64,000 nucleotides of DNA from F-183 sp964627455. Lineage in GTDB: Bacteria; Acidobacteriota; Terriglobia; Bryobacterales; Bryobacteraceae. The position numbers were made by a program, and so were the translations under genes. The notes under the pieces were generated by a model. That model was not told the DNA's origin and made no database searches. It saw nothing but the letters and a program-made list of their open reading frames with translations. Of this stretch, positions 8,471-16,117 are shown one piece after another. The stretch lies in the NCBI GenBank assembly GCA_964627455.1, contig CAZVKC010000035.1:20200-84199 (forward strand), in the 5' to 3' direction. The stretch's first letter is position 1, and every line of letters begins with the position of its first letter.

Positions 8471-8677
8471 ATGGCAAAGAAGAGCTTCCCGCTACGAATT
8501 GACGAGCACATCTTCGAGCTGATGCGGCGATGGGCGGACGACGAGTTCCGCAGCGTCAACGGCCAGATCGAGTATGCGCTGCGGGACGCTCTTCGCCGTG
8601 AGGGCCGCTGGACGAATCCTCCAACAAAACCATTGACAGAAGACCCGGACGCCAGCCAAACTGAAGATGGCGAATAA
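8471..8677 (+). CDS. Arc-family ribbon-helix-helix DNA-binding protein
   Basis: 68 aa. The N-terminus (KKSFPLRIDEHIFELMRRWA) gives the single beta-strand and first helix of an Arc/MetJ fold. FRSVNGQIEYALRDALRR gives the second helix with the characteristic S-x-N-x-x-I-E. An acidic tail follows. Its place 12 bp after the SPFH gene suggests it represses its own operon, perhaps through the palindrome at 7538-7552. An antitoxin role is possible but no toxin gene is seen. Confidence 0.82.
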   Translation: MAKKSFPLRIDEHIFELMRRWADDEFRSVNGQIEYALRDALRREGRWTNPPTKPLTEDPDASQTEDGE

Positions 8678-8689
8678 AAGGCGAATCTC

Positions 8690-9358
8690 ATGGGTCTCCC
8701 TCAATCGATTTCTTCCATTCCTGGATTGGGCTGGCGGCAGCCGGATTACGACTCCGTCGAGTGTATGCCGCTTGCAATCAGTGGGTTCGACACATTCATC
8801 GGCGGTTGTCCGCGCGGACGCATCACCGAGATCGTCGGCGGCGCCTCGGCAGGCCGCACCAGTCTGCTGCACCGGTTGCTGGCGAAAGCCGGGGCGAACG
8901 GCGAATACTGCGCCGTAGTGGACGTGTCGAATTCGTTCGATCCCGAATCGGCTGCCGCGGCAGGAGTGCGGTTGGACACGCTGGTCTGGGTTCGCTGTTC
9001 CGGTAATGCCGAGCACGCGATGAAGGCGGCGGATCTGCTGATCCACAGCGGCGGTTTCGGCGTCGTGGCGCTCGATCTGTGCGACGTCTCACCGCAAGCC
9101 TGCCGCCGGATTCCCCTGTCGTACTGGCACCGGTTCCGCCGGGCGGTGGAGGACAGTTCCACCATTTTGCTGGTGATGGGTCGCGAGGCGAACGCCAAGA
9201 GTTGCGCGAGTTTGCTGGTGGAAGTCCGCCGCACAGAGACGGAGTTCACCGGATCGTTTCCGGCCCGGTTATTGCGCGGCGCAGGATTTTCCGTGGTGGC
9301 GCGACGGCCGTTTCAATCGCAGCCGGGGCAGATTACTGCGGTCTGTCAACCCGGATGA
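8690..9358 (+). CDS. RecA-superfamily ATPase, ImuA-like
   Basis: 222 aa. It has a modified P-loop (EIVGGASAGRTSLLHRLLA), a Walker B-like stretch ending in acid (GVVALDLCDVS) and the overall layout of a short RecA-like domain that binds nucleotide beside DNA. Similar short proteins often precede imuB and dnaE2 in SOS mutagenesis cassettes, but neither is nearby. The P-loop has Arg where RecA has Lys before Thr/Ser, so ATP hydrolysis may be weak or absent. The start is 12 bp after the RHH gene stop, suggesting the same transcript. Its 3' end overlaps the convergent SmpA-like gene by 26 bp. Confidence 0.62.
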   Translation: MGLPQSISSIPGLGWRQPDYDSVECMPLAISGFDTFIGGCPRGRITEIVGGASAGRTSLLHRLLAKAGANGEYCAVVDVSNSFDPESAAAAGVRLDTLVWVRCSGNAEHAMKAADLLIHSGGFGVVALDLCDVSPQACRRIPLSYWHRFRRAVEDSSTILLVMGREANAKSCASLLVEVRRTETEFTGSFPARLLRGAGFSVVARRPFQSQPGQITAVCQPG

Positions 9359-9902
9359 CTTTGCCGCCATTGAGGCGCACCGTGCCGGCCCACGCACCCT
9401 TCCATTCGTAACGCAGGGATTCGACGAATCCGGAATCCTCGTACATGGAAATGGATGTCGCGGGTTTGCCAAGCTTTGCTGACACCTGTTCGCGAGTGTC
9501 CCCAACGGCGATCTCCTCGAGTTGCGGAGGGGTAGCGCGGACAGGTTCGGTTGCTGCAGTTGCCGGCGGAGCCATCATGGCCGGCGCCACCGCAGCGGCC
9601 GGTTCGGGACGATGCTGCATCAGCGCGGCGGGAACCGCAATCACCGGACGCACGACCTGCACCGGTCCACCCATCATCGGAGCCGCAATCACAACGGCTG
9701 GGGCCGCCACCGAATTCCCGGGTGGAAGCTTCGGCTTCGAAACCCGCATCGGAGACACAGGCGCTACGGGAGCCGCGACGGGAATCTCCGCCTCACTCTT
9801 CCGCACCGCGAACGGCGACGGCTTGTCGGCCGCCAGAATGGTATGCACCAACAAAATCGGGATCAGCACGCAACGATCTAATCGTCCGAATCGTCTTTGC
9901 AT
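9333..9902 (-). CDS. secreted SmpA/BamE-domain protein with Pro/Ala-rich linker
   Basis: 189 aa from the ATG at 9902; the frame is open further upstream but runs into the phhA promoter and gene. The N-terminal signal (RCVLIPILLVHTILAA) is followed by a ~90-residue Ala/Pro/Val/Met-rich linker. A C-terminal domain (~135-189) carries VGDTREQVSAKLGKP and then a YEW/GTVRLNGGKVIRV ending, matching the SmpA/OmlA (BamE-like) fold. No lipobox cysteine is visible, so it is probably periplasmic rather than a lipoprotein. A link to outer-membrane assembly is possible but unproven. Confidence 0.7.
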   Translation of the reverse strand: MQRRFGRLDRCVLIPILLVHTILAADKPSPFAVRKSEAEIPVAAPVAPVSPMRVSKPKLPPGNSVAAPAVVIAAPMMGGPVQVVRPVIAVPAALMQHRPEPAAAVAPAMMAPPATAATEPVRATPPQLEEIAVGDTREQVSAKLGKPATSISMYEDSGFVESLRYEWKGAWAGTVRLNGGKVIRVDRPQ

Positions 9903-9907
9903 ATTAG

Positions 9908-9925
9908 CACCACTTTTTTGTGGTG
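9908..9925. promoter_or_regulatory. inverted repeat between the SmpA-like gene and phhA
   Basis: CACCAC-TTTTTT-GTGGTG, a perfect 6-bp inverted repeat around T6. It sits in the 39-bp gap between divergent start codons (9902 minus, 9942 plus). Its position over both promoters suggests a repressor or activator site. It could also form a small hairpin at the 5' end of either mRNA. Confidence 0.42.
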
Positions 9926-9941
9926 TTATTATGAGGAAACC

Positions 9942-10799
9942 ATGTCGGCGACGATCACCGAGTCCATCTTCACCGTGCAACCCTATGCCAGCTACACGGC
10001 ACGGGATCACGAAACCTGGCAACGTCTCTACGCCCGCATGCTCCCGCAGTGGGACCACTACGCCAACCCCAAGTTTCTGGAAGGTTTAAGCGCACTCGCT
10101 CTGCCGCCTGGCCGGATCCCCCGGCTGGACGAAGAGATCAACCGCTTTCTCTGCCCGCTCACTGGCTTCCGCGCGACGGCCGTTACCGGCTATGTCCCGG
10201 CATTCCGTTTTTTCGACTGCCTGCGGAACCGCGAATTCCCGACCACGGTCACCATTCGCCGCCCGGAACAGATGGATTACCTGCCGGAACCCGACATCTT
10301 CCACGATCTCGCCGGGCATGTGCCGATGCACACGGATCCGCACTTTGCCGAAACCCTGGTGCGGTTCGGCGACTGCGCGCACACCGCCGCAGAAATCGCT
10401 AAGGAATCGAAAAACCCGCAGCGTCTCGCCAGCATCTTCCGCGCGATGGCGCGCTTCTTCTGGTTCACTGTGGAGTTCGGGCTGATGCAACCATCCCGAA
10501 CCGCGGACCTGAAGGTCTACGGCAGCGGCCTGCTCAGTTCGCACGGCGAAATCCAACACGCGGTCGAAAGTCGGGACGTCCAGCGGTTCCCCATCCAGTT
10601 GGAATGGGTCGTCAATCAGAGCTTTGAGATCGACCACTACCAGCCGCTGCTGTTCACAGTCGAATCCTTCGAACACCTCTACTCGCTGGTCGGCGAACTC
10701 GAAAGTTGGATGCGCGCTGGCCGCCTGGACCATGTCGCAGAAGGCGAACCTCGCGTCACCGCCGCCGATCTCGACAGCTTTCTCGAAGCGGCGGCTTGA
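9942..10799 (+). CDS. phhA: phenylalanine-4-hydroxylase (pterin-dependent)
   Basis: Hydroxylates phenylalanine to tyrosine using tetrahydrobiopterin, oxygen and non-heme iron. 285 aa, single catalytic domain as in bacterial enzymes. The iron triad is visible: H121 and H126 in FHDLAGHVP and E178 in FWFTVEFG. GAGGAAAC lies before the ATG at 9942; upstream in-frame codons lie in the regulatory repeat and are excluded. The H126-to-E178 spacing is longer than in the human enzyme. No pterin-carbinolamine dehydratase is seen nearby. Its last 121 bp overlap the convergent TIGR03437 gene. Confidence 0.93.
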   Translation: MSATITESIFTVQPYASYTARDHETWQRLYARMLPQWDHYANPKFLEGLSALALPPGRIPRLDEEINRFLCPLTGFRATAVTGYVPAFRFFDCLRNREFPTTVTIRRPEQMDYLPEPDIFHDLAGHVPMHTDPHFAETLVRFGDCAHTAAEIAKESKNPQRLASIFRAMARFFWFTVEFGLMQPSRTADLKVYGSGLLSSHGEIQHAVESRDVQRFPIQLEWVVNQSFEIDHYQPLLFTVESFEHLYSLVGELESWMRAGRLDHVAEGEPRVTAADLDSFLEAAA

Positions 10800-11608
10800 A
10801 CCACCTCCGGAATGCGAACCGGAATCCGGACGCCTTCCGGACTGACAACCCCGTCCACATCCACCCGGATTTCCGGATCCGGCCCAGTCTCGGGAGGCAG
10901 CCGCATGCGAATCTGGTAGGTCCCCGCCAAACCCGGCTGAATCCCTGCGTAGTCAATCAAAGAAGCCGAAACCGGCACGCCATCCAACAACACCTGCAGG
11001 GGCAGCGTAACCGGCGCAAGCCGCTGCAGGATCACCCAATCGGAAGGAGCCGGTTTGGTCACGCCCAGTCCCGTAGCAAACAGCGTGATCGCATCCCCCG
11101 GAACCGCCGGCGTATCGCTGGTGAAGTTCGCGCCATCGTCCTGCCGTGTCACCGCGGCAACATTGTCCGCCTGGAGAAACAACGCCGGGGACGACTTCCG
11201 CACCGTGATCGTAACGGGACGGCTTGCCATCGCGGCCACCATCACCACTACCTGCGCCGGGCCCAGCGGCAGATCCGGCGGAACCAGCGCGACGATTTGA
11301 TCAGGCGCGGCGTACAACATACCGGCCGTGCGATTGCGGATCAGCACCCGCGTCCCCCCTTGCGTCAGCGCCACCGGCACTTCACGCAAACCGTCGAAGT
11401 TCAGCGACGTCGTGTTCAGCGCGAGGTTGGCCCCATGGATCGTCAGCAGACTATAAGGAGAGTAGGAGTCCGGCAGACCGGAAGCCGCGTTGAGGATCGA
11501 ATCCGCGGTAAACGTTGGCGAAGGCGGATTCAGTTGGGCCAGTCCGGCCCCGGCCGTCAACCCGGCCAGGAACGCCGCCGCCCGGATATAGATACAAGGA
11601 CTGCGCAT
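10679..11608 (-). CDS. secreted protein with TIGR03437 (Solibacter-type) C-terminal domain
   Basis: 309 aa with a signal peptide (AAAFLAGLTAGAGLAQ). Residues ~38-265 match the TIGR03437 pattern: ILNAASG, YSLLTIHGANLA, LIRNRTAGMLYAAPDQI, VVVMVAAMASRPVTITV, and the DAITLFATGLGVTKPAP motif. This beta-sandwich region is usually the C-terminal part of large secreted acidobacterial proteins; here it is nearly the whole protein. The last ~40 residues (Ser/Arg-rich) are read from the antisense of phhA and look non-native, as if the normal stop had been lost. Confidence 0.77.
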   Translation of the reverse strand: MRSPCIYIRAAAFLAGLTAGAGLAQLNPPSPTFTADSILNAASGLPDSYSPYSLLTIHGANLALNTTSLNFDGLREVPVALTQGGTRVLIRNRTAGMLYAAPDQIVALVPPDLPLGPAQVVVMVAAMASRPVTITVRKSSPALFLQADNVAAVTRQDDGANFTSDTPAVPGDAITLFATGLGVTKPAPSDWVILQRLAPVTLPLQVLLDGVPVSASLIDYAGIQPGLAGTYQIRMRLPPETGPDPEIRVDVDGVVSPEGVRIPVRIPEVVQAAASRKLSRSAAVTRGSPSATWSRRPARIQLSSSPTSE

Positions 11609-11707
11609 CGAAACCTACCTGAGCATAACCGGGGATCCGCCGGATCCGGCCACCCGCAAATGAGGGGCGCCGCATGGTCTTCGGAGGTTCGCCCTCCCCG
11701 GCCGGAA

Positions 11708-12328
11708 CTACGGTTGACTCAGGAAAGTCCGAAACAGTGATTCCACCTTGTCCCAGATCCGCCACGGCTTCAGTTCGACCAGCGTGAACGCGACGCCGCC
11801 CGACGGGACCTCCGCCGCTGCACCCTGCTCTTCGACAGACGCAAAGCCATCCAATGCGCTCGTCACGCGGCATTGCCCCGGAGGCGCCATGGTCCAAAAC
11901 CGCCCGCTGCGATCGACCTTGCCGCTCCACACGCGATCTCCGCAACGCACCTCCACCGTCGCCTGGGCGATGCGCTTGGCGCCGCCCGCATCTTCGACTT
12001 TCACGCGTCCATAAAGGACCCCGAATTCCGACGGCATGCCGCGCGTCACCGACGCCGGCGGCTTGCCGTTCACCGCAAGGCACGGACGCACTTCTTCAAA
12101 CGATCCCGCCCAGATCGAGAATTCGTAAGTCGAACCCGGCGGCAGAGCACCGCAGTCCTGCAGCACCACTACTGCAGGCGCAGCTCGTCTGGGTAGCGGA
12201 AACGAAGGCTTGCGCTCGACGCGCAGAAGCCGGTCGTTCGATCCTTCGAGCACACGTCCGGTAAAGTTTTCCGCCACTTCGCTGGCTGACCATGTAAACA
12301 ACGCCAGTACTGCCGCCGCAAACTGCAT
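11708..12328 (-). CDS. hypothetical secreted protein with regulatory-like beta-sandwich
   Basis: 206 aa. The ATG at 12328 has AAGGAG seven nt upstream and begins a signal peptide (MQFAAAVLALFTWSASEVA). The frame continues upstream to 13276, but only as antisense of gap. The C-terminal half (LYGRVKVEDAGG, ATVEVRCGDRVWSGKVDR, SGRFWTMAPPGQCRV) resembles a carboxypeptidase-regulatory/CnaB-like sandwich of the kind common in this phylum. Several cysteines could form disulfides. Function unknown. Confidence 0.7.
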   Translation of the reverse strand: MQFAAAVLALFTWSASEVAENFTGRVLEGSNDRLLRVERKPSFPLPRRAAPAVVVLQDCGALPPGSTYEFSIWAGSFEEVRPCLAVNGKPPASVTRGMPSEFGVLYGRVKVEDAGGAKRIAQATVEVRCGDRVWSGKVDRSGRFWTMAPPGQCRVTSALDGFASVEEQGAAAEVPSGGVAFTLVELKPWRIWDKVESLFRTFLSQP

Positions 12329-12415
12329 TTTGGAACTCCTTTGCAGGTAACGTTCCAAGCCCGCGATTGCTAAAATAAAAGGGAACCCTCTACCTGATTC
12401 TGCAAGGAGAATAGA

Positions 12416-13423
<1,008 letters not shown>

Positions 13424-13463
13424 TCCTCACGGATCCTTCTTCTTCAGTCAACTGAAAGAATCA

Positions 13464-13498
13464 AAGGGCGGATGCCGCTGACCGGCGCATCCGCCCTT
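13464..13498 (+). terminator. intrinsic terminator after gap
   Basis: Perfect 12-bp stem (13464-13475 with 13487-13498) and 11-nt loop. The stem is GC-rich and its right arm ends in TT, but only a poor T-tract follows. Confidence 0.82.
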
Positions 13499-13509
13499 GT
13501 ACATTCAAT

Positions 13510-13767
13510 ATGAGCTACGAGTCGACACCGCCGCCCCTAAGGTTCCTCCATTCCCGCGAGAACCTAATCCGCACGAAACTCGAGCACTTTCGTGGTGTCC
13601 CAACGCCGGATCTCATCGCTTCCCTGTTGCCCGGGTCGCCGATGAGCCTGAAATGCAGACCGGACACACTCCTGGATGGCCATCACCGATTGATGGTGCT
13701 CGTCGAACGAGGAGAGGACATCGACAATCTTCCGAGAGAGATAATGGAGAGAAGCGATGAAAGCTGA
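13510..13767 (+). CDS. small DGHHR-motif (ParB-like) protein
   Basis: 85 aa. The C-terminal half (TLLDGHHRLMVLVERGED) has the D-G-H-H-R-L pattern found in ParB/Srx-type N-terminal domains, where it helps bind nucleotide; the rest of such a domain is absent or very short. The start at 13510 is only 11 nt after the gap terminator stem. It overlaps the phosphatase gene by 11 bp, so the two are almost certainly translated together. Whether it binds nucleotide is unknown. Confidence 0.65.
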   Translation: MSYESTPPPLRFLHSRENLIRTKLEHFRGVPTPDLIASLLPGSPMSLKCRPDTLLDGHHRLMVLVERGEDIDNLPREIMERSDES

Positions 13768-14278
13768 CCTGTATTGGATACCGGGTCCGTGGAAAGGACA
13801 ACTCGCCATTCTCGGGCGGCCACGCGGTGGCGACTGGCTGGAGGATGAGGTTGCAGCTTGGCGTCTCGCAGGGTTGGATGTCGTCGTTTCGCTATTGGAG
13901 CGAAACGAAAGCATCGAACTCGGACTGGAACATGAAGCGGAAACAGCCGAGGCGCAACACATCCGGCTTCTATCCCATCCGACACCGGATCGCGGCATCC
14001 CGATATCAACGACCGAAACGGCCCGGTTCCTGCACGACCTTGTGCGCGAACTCGAAGCCGGCAAGTATGTCGGTTTGCATTGCAGGCAAAGCGTGGGAAG
14101 ATCGGGCCTGATTGCGATTGCGCTGTTGATTCTGGCTGGACTCAGCTTGGATGATGCACAAGCTCGTGTGCGCTCGGCGCGCGGCCTGGAAGTTCCGGAA
14201 ACTGCAGAGCAACTCGGCTGGCTCGACGAGTTTGCCGCTCGTCATGCCGCAGCCGAAGATGCTCCGCAGTACATCTGA
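13757..14278 (+). CDS. protein-tyrosine / dual-specificity phosphatase-like protein
   Basis: 173 aa. The cysteine-phosphatase signature H-C-x5-R is complete: H108, C109, R115 in LHCRQSVGRSGL. Upstream, HPTPDRGIP offers a possible general-acid Asp. The size suits a compact DSP-like domain, and there is no signal peptide, so it is cytoplasmic. It likely removes phosphate from phosphotyrosine or another small phosphorylated substrate. It overlaps the DGHHR gene by 11 bp and ends directly against the convergent bacilliredoxin. Confidence 0.85.
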   Translation: MKADLYWIPGPWKGQLAILGRPRGGDWLEDEVAAWRLAGLDVVVSLLERNESIELGLEHEAETAEAQHIRLLSHPTPDRGIPISTTETARFLHDLVRELEAGKYVGLHCRQSVGRSGLIAIALLILAGLSLDDAQARVRSARGLEVPETAEQLGWLDEFAARHAAAEDAPQYI

Positions 14279-14698
14279 TTAGTTGCAGTACTTCTCGAAT
14301 GCGCCCTGCAGGACCTGCGCGATCTCGGGGGCTTGCCGGGTCTCGATCTCGTGACGGTGCAGGTAAAAGACCGGCTTGCCGTCCTTGAAGATCGCCATCG
14401 AAGGAGACGACGGCGGGAATCCGGCGAGATGCGATTCGCGCAGGTGCTTCGTGGCTTCCACGTCGCCGCCCGCAAAAACCGTAACCGCTTTGGTGGGTTT
14501 CACCGTGTTCTTCAGCGCCATGCCAACTGCCGGACGAGCCTTGCCCGCCGCACAGCCGCACACCGAATTCACCACCATCAAAACCGTTCCCGGAGCCGAA
14601 AGAGCAGCATCGACGTCAGCAGGTGTGCGCGCTTCCTCGACTCCGTATTGGGTCAGGTCCTCGCGCATGATACCGATGAATCGTTCTGGATATTGCAT
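14279..14698 (-). CDS. BrxA/BrxB-family bacilliredoxin
   Basis: 139 aa. It carries the family's CGC active site in VNSVCGCAAGKARPA, and the thioredoxin-like fold motifs VFAGGDVEAT and PPSSPSMAIFKDGKPV. In Firmicutes these proteins remove bacillithiol from oxidised protein thiols; whether this organism makes bacillithiol cannot be told here. The stop touches the phosphatase stop. The start lies 51 bp downstream of the NtrC-type gene stop on the same strand. An inverted repeat ATCTAC-N7-GTAGAT (14699-14717) lies directly before the ATG and could be an operator; no Shine-Dalgarno is visible. Confidence 0.9.
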   Translation of the reverse strand: MQYPERFIGIMREDLTQYGVEEARTPADVDAALSAPGTVLMVVNSVCGCAAGKARPAVGMALKNTVKPTKAVTVFAGGDVEATKHLRESHLAGFPPSSPSMAIFKDGKPVFYLHRHEIETRQAPEIAQVLQGAFEKYCN

Positions 14699-14749
14699 AT
14701 CTACTCTTATGGTAGATGCCCGCCACCGCTCCCGGGTCGCAGGACTTCG

Positions 14750-16117
14750 CTATTCAATCCCCATCTGCGACAGACGATAGCGCAACGCGTTACGAGTCAG
14801 CCCCAGCAGTCGCGCCGCATGGCTCTTGTTTCCGTTGGCACGCTTCAGCGCTTCACGGATGAGAGACTGCTCGTGCTCGTCGAGCGTCATACCCTCGGGC
14901 AGGAACGAATCCGAGGCCGCAACCGTGCGAGCCCGGTGCGGCGAGGCGTCCAAACGGACATCGGCGGCATGAATCGCGGGTTGATTGCACAGCACCAGCG
15001 AACGCTCGATCACGTTCTGCAGTTCGCGAACGTTTCCCGGCCAGTGATACGAGACCAGTTTCTGGATCGCGTCTTCCGCCAGCGTCTCTGCGGGACTCCC
15101 CATCTCCTTCGCCAGTTTCTTCACGAAAAACTCGGCCAGAAACGGGATGTCCTCTTTGCGCTCGCGCAGCGATGGCACATCAATCGGCATCACGTTCAAC
15201 CGATAGTAGAGGTCCTCGCGGAAGGTCCCCTCTTCGAGCGCGGCACGCAAATCCACATTGGTCGCCGCGACCACGCGCACATCGATCTGCCGGACCTTGT
15301 TGCTGCCCAGGCGCTCGAACTCGCGCTCCTGCAGGATCCGCAGCAGCTTCACCTGTACCGACGCGGGCACGTCGCCGATTTCGTCGAGAAACACCGTGCC
15401 GCCATCAGCCTGCTCGAACTTGCCGGGCTTCGAAATGTTTGCGCCAGTGAACGCGCCCTTCTCGTAACCGAACAGTTCGCTTTCCATCAGATTCTCGGGG
15501 ATCGCAGTGCAGTTGATCTTCACGAACGGCTTGTCCTTGCGGGACGAATTCTGATGGATCGCGCGCGCGATCATGTCCTTGCCGACGCCGCTCTCGCCGC
15601 ACAACAGCACCGTCGCGCGAGTCGGCGCCACGCGCAGCACGGTCGCGAAGATCTCCTGCATCGCGCGGCTGCGGCCGATCATATTGCCGACTTCGTACTT
15701 GTGTCCCAGCGCCTCTTTCAACTGGCGATTCTCATCGCGTAGCGCGCGGACCTCCATCGCCTTGGCGACGACGGTCTGCAGGTGATCGAAAGAAAAAGGC
15801 TTCGGCAGAAAGTCGTTGGCGCCGGCCTTCATCGCTTCGACCGCGTTCTCTACCGTGCCCACCGCCGTCATCACGATCACCGGCGTATGCGTGTCCTCTT
15901 CGCGCAACTTACGAATGAATTCGATGCCGGTGATGCCCGGCAACAGCACGTCCGTGAGGATGAGCGATGCGTCACCTGCGAGTTTCAGGCCGTCTTCAGC
16001 GGTCCCCGCTTTGAGGACGTTGAAGCCCGCGCCGCTCAATTGCAGTTCGAGCACGCGCCGGAGTTTCTCTTCATCCTCGATGATCAGGATCGTGGGCTTG
16101 TTGTTGCCGTTATTCAT
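14750..16117 (-). CDS. sigma-54-dependent response regulator (NtrC family)
   Basis: 455 aa. The receiver domain (1-~120) has the acidic pair E14/D15 and phospho-acceptor D56 (LTDVLLPG). The AAA+ domain has Walker A GESGVGKD and the sigma-54 contact motif GAFTGA. A C-terminal Fis-type helix-turn-helix (ANGNKSHAARLLGLTRNALR) completes it. It should activate sigma-54 promoters after phosphorylation. The ATG at 16117 overlaps the end of the upstream permease by 8 bp, so translation is coupled. No histidine kinase gene is adjacent. The frame extends upstream to 16282 only as a shadow of the permease. Confidence 0.93.
   Translation of the reverse strand: MNNGNNKPTILIIEDEEKLRRVLELQLSGAGFNVLKAGTAEDGLKLAGDASLILTDVLLPGITGIEFIRKLREEDTHTPVIVMTAVGTVENAVEAMKAGANDFLPKPFSFDHLQTVVAKAMEVRALRDENRQLKEALGHKYEVGNMIGRSRAMQEIFATVLRVAPTRATVLLCGESGVGKDMIARAIHQNSSRKDKPFVKINCTAIPENLMESELFGYEKGAFTGANISKPGKFEQADGGTVFLDEIGDVPASVQVKLLRILQEREFERLGSNKVRQIDVRVVAATNVDLRAALEEGTFREDLYYRLNVMPIDVPSLRERKEDIPFLAEFFVKKLAKEMGSPAETLAEDAIQKLVSYHWPGNVRELQNVIERSLVLCNQPAIHAADVRLDASPHRARTVAASDSFLPEGMTLDEHEQSLIREALKRANGNKSHAARLLGLTRNALRYRLSQMGIE

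Noticed and set aside
14333..15742. 469-aa plus-strand frame
   Set aside because: Arg/His-rich antisense of the bacilliredoxin and NtrC-type genes, which carry clear family motifs.
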